Shown: one piece after another, positions 6,095 to 12,949 of the stretch
Position numbering within the stretch: position 1 is the stretch's first letter
Layout: each line of letters begins with the position of its first letter
From: a virus
Length of the DNA: 23,565 nt
Reading direction: 5' to 3' (one strand)
IMG/VR virus record: IMGVR_UViG_3300025151_000307
Location: 1 to 23,565 of that record
Program-made: the position numbers and the translations under genes
The notes under the pieces: model-generated
Database searches by the model: none
What the model saw: the letters and a program-made list of their open reading frames with translations, nothing else
Told to the model about the DNA's origin: nothing

Positions 6095-7983
6095 TGGCTA
6101 GACAAACACACACCACAAAGTCACCATCAGATTTCACAGGTGCTCAGAAATTCAGACCCACAGCCAACTCATTATACATTGGCAGAGTCAAAAGAACTGC
6201 TGATCCACAACGCATGGGGCGTGTGCAAGTGCATGTGAATGCATTTGGAGGCATAGAAAATGATCCAAACACATGGATATGGTGCAGATACCTCACACCT
6301 TTTTATGGTGTCACACCAGGCACATTGACCACCGCAGGGTCCAATGACTGGAGCGAAAGCCAAAAATCATATGGTATGTGGATGCCTCCGCCAGATCTAA
6401 ACACACAGGTAGCTGTGATGTTTGATAGTGGAGATCTTGCTAAAGGTTACATCATGGGCTATCCAATGGATCAGTACATGAACACTATGATACCAGGCAA
6501 TCCATCTTCTAGAAGAAAATCTATTGATGAAGACTCAGAAGATTACGATGCTGAGCTGATTCAACAAAAAATTGCGTCAACACCAGTCACTGAATACAAC
6601 AAAGCACTTGATGTTGATACTGCAATTGCGGACGCTAGAAAACCAGTGCATCCATTTGTAGAAACACTGATAGAACAAGGATTGGCTACTGATAATGTGA
6701 GAGGCAATACCTCATCATCAGCAAGACGCGAATCTCCATCGCAGGTTTTTGGAATAAGCACACCAGGTCCTGTTGATTTCTTTGGACAAAAATCTGGACC
6801 AAAAGTTGGAAATTTTCACGGCACTATTTTAGACAAGGATGGCACAGTCAAAGCAAGAGCAAATTCAAGACAAGGTGGACATACATTTGTTATGGATGAT
6901 GGCACACCGCAAGATTTTGTTGCAGGAGAAATACAAAATCCATCTGTGAACGAGCTGGTTAGATTACGCACACGCTCAGGACATCAAATTTTGATGCATG
7001 ACACAGAAGGATTGATTTACATAGGCACCTCAAATGGCAATGCATGGATAGAACTAACGTTGGATGGCAAGATTGATATATTTGCAAATGATTCTGTAAG
7101 TGTGCATACTAAAGCAGATTTTAATTTCAAAGCAGATAGAGATGTAAACATTGAAGCTGGCAGAAACATCAACATGAAAGCTGTGGGCGAGTGGGCCAAA
7201 GACACAAATCCTTTCCATGATGGCAAAATTGACGAAGTGTCAACTGGCGCAATACGATTTGAATCAAGTGCAGAAACACAATTGAAAGTAGGTGGCGAAG
7301 GTAGAATTGAAGTTGGCGGTGATTTCAAATTAGAGTCATTGCAAGGTCACATTGACATCAGAGCATCGCAAGTAGCAGAAACTGTGGATGCCAACCTTAC
7401 AGTCACAAGAAAAGATGTACGCATTCATGCCACAGGTGATGTTGATATACTGGCAGGCAATTCAGAAAACAAAGACGACAGCCTAACATCAAACATCAAC
7501 TTACAAGCTGTGACTGATGCAGATAGTGTGGTGGGCAACTTTAATTTAAAAACATCAGGCAAAGTGAATGTAGATAGTGTTTTAGATACCACACTCAAAA
7601 GTGATGCAAAATTACAAGTTTCTAACGCTGGCACAGACATAGATGGTGGCAATATCAACTTTAACAGCGGCACAGTTTCTGCAACCACTGCCGGCGAAAG
7701 TCGTTTGGCTGACAAAGCCACAATTAAACCTTTGCTCACACATTTGTTGGCACAAACAGACACCCAATATGTGTTTCCATACCAGACAGACAGTCGTTCT
7801 GTACAGGCAGATGGTGAAGTGTTGGTGGTACAGAGTATAATGAAAAGAGTACCGGTGCACGAAGAATGGGTTGACCACGAAGACAAAAATAGAGTGCTTG
7901 CCAGTGTAGACAGAACAGACAGGGAATACAAAGAACCAGATGGTGATAAAAAAGCCGCAAATGACCTGAGCACAAGGTTGTAA
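6094..7983 (+). CDS. 5: Baseplate central spike protein gp5 without a lysozyme domain
   Basis: The 629-aa product has the two outer parts of T4 gp5. Residues about 24-125 form the OB-fold (SLYIGRVKRTADPQRMGRVQ, then WIWCRYLTPFYG and GDLAKGYIMGYPMD). From about 235 there is the spike: HGTILDKDGTVKARANSRQGG, SGHQILMHDTEG, then strands repeating at about eight residues (FNFKADRDVNIEAGRNINMKA, GDVDILAGN) that fit the triple-stranded beta-helix. T4 gp5 carries a lysozyme between these parts; here residues about 130-230 are short, Ser/Asp-rich and show no such catalytic domain. Gp5 therefore probably acts as a mechanical spike only. Its ATG overlaps the hub stop by one base; AGGAG at 6079-6083 and GGGAG at 6086-6090 precede it. 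The PAAR tip gene follows 7 nt later. Confidence 0.85.
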   Translation: MARQTHTTKSPSDFTGAQKFRPTANSLYIGRVKRTADPQRMGRVQVHVNAFGGIENDPNTWIWCRYLTPFYGVTPGTLTTAGSNDWSESQKSYGMWMPPPDLNTQVAVMFDSGDLAKGYIMGYPMDQYMNTMIPGNPSSRRKSIDEDSEDYDAELIQQKIASTPVTEYNKALDVDTAIADARKPVHPFVETLIEQGLATDNVRGNTSSSARRESPSQVFGISTPGPVDFFGQKSGPKVGNFHGTILDKDGTVKARANSRQGGHTFVMDDGTPQDFVAGEIQNPSVNELVRLRTRSGHQILMHDTEGLIYIGTSNGNAWIELTLDGKIDIFANDSVSVHTKADFNFKADRDVNIEAGRNINMKAVGEWAKDTNPFHDGKIDEVSTGAIRFESSAETQLKVGGEGRIEVGGDFKLESLQGHIDIRASQVAETVDANLTVTRKDVRIHATGDVDILAGNSENKDDSLTSNINLQAVTDADSVVGNFNLKTSGKVNVDSVLDTTLKSDAKLQVSNAGTDIDGGNINFNSGTVSATTAGESRLADKATIKPLLTHLLAQTDTQYVFPYQTDSRSVQADGEVLVVQSIMKRVPVHEEWVDHEDKNRVLASVDRTDREYKEPDGDKKAANDLSTRL

Positions 7984-7986
7984 ATA
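7981..7986 (+). promoter_or_regulatory. Late-type promoter TAAATA overlapping the gp5 stop codon
   Basis: The first three bases of TAAATA are the gp5 stop codon. The box ends 4 nt before the PAAR ATG at 7991, so a T4-type start point would fall on the start codon itself. It would head a transcript for PAAR and the two small genes after it. Confidence 0.5.
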
Positions 7987-7990
7987 CAGT

Positions 7991-8287
7991 ATGCCCGGAA
8001 TAGTTAGAGTAGGAACAGATAAACATGTTGGACACGCTTCACCAACTCCCAACCCATTTCATAAGACTCCTTATGCAACAGGTGCCGCAAACGTCTTTGC
8101 TAATGGTGCCAAAGTTGTCAGAGTTGATGATACCACAGCCTGTACAGATCCTGCTACAGCAGGTTCTCCCAATGTGTTTGCAGAAGGCAAAGCTGTTCAT
8201 CGTCAAGGCGATGCCACAGGAGGCCACGGTTCGTGGGTAGCAAATAGAGCCGAAACCGGATCAGGAGATGTAATAGCAAATGGCTAA
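7991..8287 (+). CDS. PAAR-domain spike tip protein (gp5.4-like)
   Basis: The 98-aa product is a whole PAAR domain: VGTDKHVGH at the start, then the repeated pattern NVFANGAKVVRVDD and NVFAEGKAVHRQGD, with GSGDVIANG closing the chain. PAAR proteins form a small metal-bound cone that caps the gp5/VgrG spike. Possible metal ligands are His12, His15, His24, Cys51, His70 and His79; which ones bind cannot be told from sequence. T4 gp5.4 is also about 97 aa. Position directly after gp5 supports the role. The last codons overlap the next ATG by 8 nt. Confidence 0.85.
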   Translation: MPGIVRVGTDKHVGHASPTPNPFHKTPYATGAANVFANGAKVVRVDDTTACTDPATAGSPNVFAEGKAVHRQGDATGGHGSWVANRAETGSGDVIANG

Positions 8288-8519
8288 TCCAGACTACGCA
8301 TCATTGTTGGCACAGATAGCCGCTGAAAGTGATTCAACTGCCAAACAGGCATTGATTGATCAGTGCTATGTGTTTGAAACCACACCTAGTGAATCAGAAC
8401 AAAATTTATTCAACTATGTGGCAACAAACTATGTTGAAATAAATCCTGGAATAGCGGCTGACTCATCATTTTCTGGATATGTAGGAGTTTATTATAACGA
8501 CGCAGGAGCAACAACATGA
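8280..8519 (+). CDS. Small protein of unknown function, 79 aa
   Basis: I do not recognise this protein. It is acidic, with an N-terminal half that looks helical (YASLLAQIAAESDSTAKQAL, then ESEQNLFNYVATNYVEI) and a Gly/Ser-containing end (SGYVGVYYNDAGATT). No signal peptide or membrane segment is visible. The ATG lies inside the last codons of the PAAR gene with AGGAG (8263-8267) 12 nt before it. Its stop overlaps the next ATG as ATGA. Translational coupling on both sides suggests a role in the spike tip or in attaching the next protein, but this is context only. Confidence 0.7.
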   Translation: MANPDYASLLAQIAAESDSTAKQALIDQCYVFETTPSESEQNLFNYVATNYVEINPGIAADSSFSGYVGVYYNDAGATT

Positions 8520-8887
8520 CAATAACTTTACGTGAAACCAAAGGATCGGCACTAACCTATGCAGAACTGGATGCCAATTTTACACATCTTCAACAAAATT
8601 TTAGAACTGTTGAAAATATTACTGGTGGAGGCGCAATCAGTTTAACCACAGGAGTTACATTTATTTCAACAACTGGAACTGAAGCGTATTCATTAGCAAA
8701 TGGCACAGAAGGACAAGTTAAAATAATCATAATGAAGGCAGACGGTGGCAATGCAACCATCACCCCAGACAACCTTGTGGGGTGGACATCAATAAGATTT
8801 GACGCTGTTATTGACAATGTCCAATTGATGTATGGATCCACTGGCTGGAATATAATAGCACTTCAACAGGCAACAAGAATTTCCTGA
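8516..8887 (+). CDS. Small fibre-like structural protein, 123 aa
   Basis: The start, TITLRETKGSALTYAELDANF (residues 2-22), resembles an N-terminal motif often seen in tail-fibre-type proteins of marine phages, with LDANF as its core. The rest is a short beta-rich domain: EGQVKIIIMKADGGNATITP, GWTSIRFDAVIDNVQLMYG, then GWNII. The role is probably a small baseplate decoration or receptor-facing protein; the exact partner is unknown. AGGAG (8504-8508) lies 7 nt before the ATG, and the ATGA overlap with the previous gene suggests coupled translation. Confidence 0.7.
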   Translation: MTITLRETKGSALTYAELDANFTHLQQNFRTVENITGGGAISLTTGVTFISTTGTEAYSLANGTEGQVKIIIMKADGGNATITPDNLVGWTSIRFDAVIDNVQLMYGSTGWNIIALQQATRIS

Positions 8888-8897
8888 TAGTAGAGAG

Positions 8898-8903
8898 TAA
8901 ATA
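8898..8903 (+). promoter_or_regulatory. Late-type promoter TAAATA upstream of gp25
   Basis: TAAATA ends 6 nt before the gp25 ATG at 8910, in a 22-nt gap. There is no ribosome site between box and ATG. The spacing equals that at gp48. Confidence 0.55.
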
Positions 8904-8909
8904 TAAAAA

Positions 8910-9392
8910 ATGGCAAAAGTAAAATTAGTAAAAACTACAACCAGTGATAGAATTGGCTCACCAATATCTATCAAAAATTATGTTGGATTTTCAACTGTAA
9001 ACAGGGATTTTGACAATAATGTGCTGTATGATTATGAACTAGCAAGAACAGATTTGCTCAACCATTTTCACATCAAAAAAGGTGAAAAATTAGAAAATCC
9101 TAACTTTGGCACAATCATATACGATTTGTTGTTTGAAAATTTTAGCCCTGACATCAGCAAAGCAGTAGAAGATGATGTGGTTGAAATAGTTGGTTATGAC
9201 CCACGTTGGCGACTAGACACACTTCAGATCGAAGGAGAAGAGCACGGGCTCAACATCAATCTTGAAATAACCTACACACCATTTAACATATCTGAAAATT
9301 TAAACTTGTTGTTCAATCAAGACTCACAAGCTCCAATTGTGTCATCTAACACAGAATCAGGCGCATCAAGCACTGGGTCATCAAGTTATTAA
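8910..9392 (+). CDS. 25: Baseplate wedge protein gp25
   Basis: The 160-aa product matches the GPW/gp25 family: DYELARTDLLNHFHIKKGEK (residues 41-60), NPNFGTIIYDLLFENFSPD (63-81) and the conserved GYDPRWRLDTLQI strand (95-107), where the family motif EPR appears as DPR. Gp25 joins gp6 and the sheath at the core of each wedge. T4 gp25 is 132 aa; the extra length here is the last 20 or so residues, a Ser/Gly-rich tail ending in GSSSY. The gene stands alone between two short gaps, each with a late-type box. It is directly upstream of gp6, the standard order 25-6-7. Confidence 0.9.
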   Translation: MAKVKLVKTTTSDRIGSPISIKNYVGFSTVNRDFDNNVLYDYELARTDLLNHFHIKKGEKLENPNFGTIIYDLLFENFSPDISKAVEDDVVEIVGYDPRWRLDTLQIEGEEHGLNINLEITYTPFNISENLNLLFNQDSQAPIVSSNTESGASSTGSSSY

Positions 9393-9405
9393 TAAACTGC
9401 GTACT

Positions 9406-9423
9406 TAATAAATCAAATAAATA
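9406..9423 (+). promoter_or_regulatory. Late-type promoter upstream of gp6, two overlapping-style boxes
   Basis: AATAAATC (9406-9413) and AATAAATA (9416-9423) lie in the 41-nt gap between gp25 and gp6. The second is one base from the T4 late consensus and ends 10 nt before the gp6 ATG, leaving a leader of about 5 nt. No Shine-Dalgarno sequence is seen. Confidence 0.55.
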
Positions 9424-9433
9424 CCTACAGAAC

Positions 9434-12400
9434 ATGGCAACTACTGATAGACAGAATTCGCTACTAATATCTCAAGATTGGCAAAAGATCTATAGATCAT
9501 TCCAACAAGCAGACTTTAGATCCTACGACTTTGACACAATTCGTAGAACAATGATTCAGTATTTGCGAAACAATTATCCAGAAGATTTCAACGACTACAT
9601 TGAATCATCAGAGTATCTTGCACTGATTGATCTTATTGCTTATCTAGGACAAAATCTCAGCTTTAGAATTGATCTAAATTCAAGAGAAAACTTTATTGAC
9701 ACAGCAGAACGTAGAGACAGTATTTTACGTTTGGCAAGACTGTTAAGTTATGTGCCTAAACGCAACAATGCGGCTAGTGGCCTTTTAAAAATTACAAGCA
9801 TAAGCACAACTGAATCTGTGACTGACTCAAACGGTGTTGATTTGTCAAATCAACTTATTTCATGGAACGACCCTACCAACTCAAATTGGTTCGAACAATT
9901 TATTGCTGTGTTAAATTCTTCATTGAGTGGCACACAAAAATTTGGAGCTCCTGCTATAAGAGATGTAATTGGTGGTGTAAACACGCATCAATACAAATTT
10001 GCAACAACTAACTCTGGTGTTCCAGTGTTTCAATTCACAAGAACAGTCAACTCACAACCAATGCCTTTTGAACTTGTAAGTGCAACATTTAGAAATCAAG
10101 ATTACATTTACGAAGAATCACCTATACCTGGCAACAGATTTGGCTTTTTGTATCGAGCAGATGGCAATGGCAATCAAAGTGCTAACACAGGGTTTTTTAT
10201 GTTGTTCAAACAAGGAGAACTTGGTTTTACTGAATTTAATGTTTCAGATCCATCACCTAACACCATTGTATCTATCAACAAAAATAATGTAAACAACAAT
10301 GATGTTTGGTTGTATGACCTTACAGATACTGGTACCTTAGACAACTTGTGGACCAAAGTGCCTGCAGTCACAGGCAACAATGTAATTTACAATTCAGTTA
10401 GCGAAACAGTAAGAAAATTATACAGCGTAAGCACCAGAGCAAATGATCAAATTGATTTAGTGTTTGCAGATGGTGTGTTTGCTGACAATCCAAAAGGCTT
10501 GTTTAGAAGTTATTACAGATCAAGTGTGAATGGTACTTTCACTGTTAGGCCACGTGATATGAAGAACATTTCAACATCATTTGAGTATATCAACAGCAAT
10601 GGGCAACTGAACACAATGACTGTGACAATGAGTTTAGAAGTCACAATTGATAATGCAACTGCAACAGAAAGCAACACTGATATCAAAACCAAAGCACCAC
10701 AAGCCTACTACACAAACAATAGAATGGTCACAGCTGAAGATTATCAAATTGTGCCGTTGACAGCATTTCAAGGTATTGCTAAAACAAAAGCAGTCAACAG
10801 AACTGCAAGTGGAATATCACGTTACTATGATTTGATAGATCCAACTGGAGCATACTCTTCTACTAATATTTTTGCAGATGATGGAATAATCTATAAAGAA
10901 ACAAATGAACCAACACTACAATTTTCATATACCAATTTGAATGATATTCAAAATTTTATTACAAACACCATAGAACCTTTGCTTGCCTCTGCGTCAGTGA
11001 GAGATTACTACTATGACAATTACACAAGGCAAAGCACAGGTACTGCATTTACTTGGAACCTAAGTACATCTGCAACCAACACATACACTGGCTACATCAA
11101 AGAAGATGGACCATTGGCTGTGGGAAATTTTTCGACTAGCAATTTAAAATATGTCAAACCAGGAGCACTTTTAAAATTCGAAGCTCCTAGTGGTTTCCAT
11201 TTTATGGACAACGGTACACTCATGGCAGGAGAAGCAGGGCACACTGGGTCAACCAACGTTTTATGGACGAAAGTACAAAAAGTTGTGCTGGATGGGTCAA
11301 ACTATGGCGAAGGCAATCTATCAGATGGCACTGGTCCAATCACACTTGTAGACAAAGTGCCAAGCACAGCAATTTTGACTGAGGTTATTCCTACCTATGC
11401 TACAGATATTGATGTATCAGTAGAAAACCTAATCATAGACGCTATGGATAACTTCAATAATTTTGGGCTAACTTACAATGTTGATACAAGTCAGTGGCAG
11501 TTTATTTCATCAAGTAACCTAAACGTTGACGGCAGTTTTGATTTAAGTGATCAAGGCAGTACAGCAACAACCAACAAAGATTCAAGTTGGTTATTCCAAT
11601 TCACGGCAACCAATGATGTGTACACAGTGAAATATAGACAAACGCTGTATGTGTTTAGATCTGCAACTAAAAATAGATTTTTTTACGACGAAGATCAAAA
11701 AATTTATGATCAGGCAAAAGGACAAGTTATAAATGATCAAATCAAAGTATTGAAATTCAATTCTATGCCTGACAGTAGTATACAATTAAAGCAAGATTAT
11801 TCGTTTGCTATAATAGGTAATAGGACTTTAAGTACAGGATTGAACGACAGCAGAGAAGTGTTGGTGTCTTTCAGAGATTCAGATGATGATGCGGCAGTTG
11901 ATAATCCAGACTTGTTTGATTCTGTTGTAGCACCAGGCAAAAATGTCACAGGCAAATATGTGTATTTTAAGAAAGACACAGCAAAAGCAACTGATTGGTA
12001 TGATTATGTCACGTCAAGTGATTTTGAATTAGCCGCTAGTGAAGGAGCAATTGTGGTTGCTGATTTCAACGATGGCCAATTGTTTCATTTGTATAATGAT
12101 GAACTAATCAAACAATACAACCAGACAACTGGCCAATTAGATGATGTCACATCAGACTATAAAGTGGTAGTAGGCAGAGAAGAAGTAAACTACAATTATG
12201 AACATGCGGCAAGATATGATCGCAGAATTGATCCTTCAGTGAGCAATCTAATTGATATCTACATGTTGACATCTGCTTATGATACAGAAATTCGCAATTG
12301 GATTAGAAATGGACAAATTGGTTTACAACCAAGCGTGCCAACATCAGCATCTTTGAGAACATCATACAATCCACTTTTAAGCACATATAAAAATGTGTCA

Positions 12401-12946
12401 GATGAAATTGTGTACAGACCTGTGAAATATAAATTGTTGTTTGGAAAAAATGCTGACGCAAGTTTACAAGCAACATTCAAAGTTATCAAAAATGATGGCA
12501 TTGTTATTACTGACAGTGATATTAAACTTTCAATTATAGAAGCAATTAATGAATACTTCTCAATTGATAATTGGACATTTGGGGATACATTTTTTTATAC
12601 AGAACTAGCAACATATATTCACAATTCACTAGCGCCTAAAGTTAGTTCGGTTGTAATAGTACCAAACAAACAAGAAAACGCATTTGGGTCACTGTTTCAA
12701 GTTGAATCAAACAGTGATGAAATTTTTATCAGTGGAGCAACTGTTGAAGATGTAGAAATTATTCCTTCTATATCACAAGGCAATCTCAAAGCAACAGGCA
12801 CAGTAGTCACAAGTGCTGTTGAGTCAGCAACCACAGTCACAGCAACGTCTGGTGGTAGTGCTGGCACAGAAACAACCACGGCAAGCACAACAACTACAAC
12901 CACAACACCTACAACTACAACAACATCTACAAGCTCAGGGTACTAA
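9434..12946 (+). CDS. 6: Baseplate wedge protein gp6
   Basis: The 1170-aa product starts with the gp6 N-terminal signature: SLLISQDWQKIYRSFQQADF, then RNNYPEDFNDYIESSEYLAL, DLIAYLGQNLSFRIDLNSRE and RDSILRLARLLSYVPKRNNA (residues about 8-118). T4 gp6 is 660 aa, so this version is much longer, with large beta-rich insertions such as the region near 550-700. Conserved-looking wedge sequence returns near the C-terminus (VKYKLLFGKNADASLQATFK, LSIIEAINEYFSIDNWTFGD, FYTELATYIHNSLAPKVSSV; about 994-1075). Gp6 forms the ring that joins wedges and meets gp25, gp53 and gp7. The chain ends in a Thr-rich tail. The next gene begins 3 nt after the stop. Confidence 0.88.
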   Translation: MATTDRQNSLLISQDWQKIYRSFQQADFRSYDFDTIRRTMIQYLRNNYPEDFNDYIESSEYLALIDLIAYLGQNLSFRIDLNSRENFIDTAERRDSILRLARLLSYVPKRNNAASGLLKITSISTTESVTDSNGVDLSNQLISWNDPTNSNWFEQFIAVLNSSLSGTQKFGAPAIRDVIGGVNTHQYKFATTNSGVPVFQFTRTVNSQPMPFELVSATFRNQDYIYEESPIPGNRFGFLYRADGNGNQSANTGFFMLFKQGELGFTEFNVSDPSPNTIVSINKNNVNNNDVWLYDLTDTGTLDNLWTKVPAVTGNNVIYNSVSETVRKLYSVSTRANDQIDLVFADGVFADNPKGLFRSYYRSSVNGTFTVRPRDMKNISTSFEYINSNGQLNTMTVTMSLEVTIDNATATESNTDIKTKAPQAYYTNNRMVTAEDYQIVPLTAFQGIAKTKAVNRTASGISRYYDLIDPTGAYSSTNIFADDGIIYKETNEPTLQFSYTNLNDIQNFITNTIEPLLASASVRDYYYDNYTRQSTGTAFTWNLSTSATNTYTGYIKEDGPLAVGNFSTSNLKYVKPGALLKFEAPSGFHFMDNGTLMAGEAGHTGSTNVLWTKVQKVVLDGSNYGEGNLSDGTGPITLVDKVPSTAILTEVIPTYATDIDVSVENLIIDAMDNFNNFGLTYNVDTSQWQFISSSNLNVDGSFDLSDQGSTATTNKDSSWLFQFTATNDVYTVKYRQTLYVFRSATKNRFFYDEDQKIYDQAKGQVINDQIKVLKFNSMPDSSIQLKQDYSFAIIGNRTLSTGLNDSREVLVSFRDSDDDAAVDNPDLFDSVVAPGKNVTGKYVYFKKDTAKATDWYDYVTSSDFELAASEGAIVVADFNDGQLFHLYNDELIKQYNQTTGQLDDVTSDYKVVVGREEVNYNYEHAARYDRRIDPSVSNLIDIYMLTSAYDTEIRNWIRNGQIGLQPSVPTSASLRTSYNPLLSTYKNVSDEIVYRPVKYKLLFGKNADASLQATFKVIKNDGIVITDSDIKLSIIEAINEYFSIDNWTFGDTFFYTELATYIHNSLAPKVSSVVIVPNKQENAFGSLFQVESNSDEIFISGATVEDVEIIPSISQGNLKATGTVVTSAVESATTVTATSGGSAGTETTTASTTTTTTTPTTTTTSTSSGY
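12866..12931 (+). repeat. Thr-rich simple-sequence tail of gp6
   Basis: Residues about 1145-1166 are almost all Thr, encoded by runs of aca, act and acc codons with one Pro. The DNA is an imperfect aca/acaact microsatellite, so length variation by slippage is plausible. The chain then closes with SSGY. Confidence 0.7.
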
Positions 12947-12949
12947 CGC

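Noticed and set aside
7425-7973. 182-codon minus-strand frame opposite gp5
   Set aside because: A mirror of the beta-helix coding repeats (Ser/Thr/Leu-rich); the plus-strand gp5 is certain and no gap or promoter supports a gene.
12866-12931. CRISPR or short tandem repeat array
   Set aside because: The repeats are in-frame Thr codons of gp6 without spacers or a defined unit.
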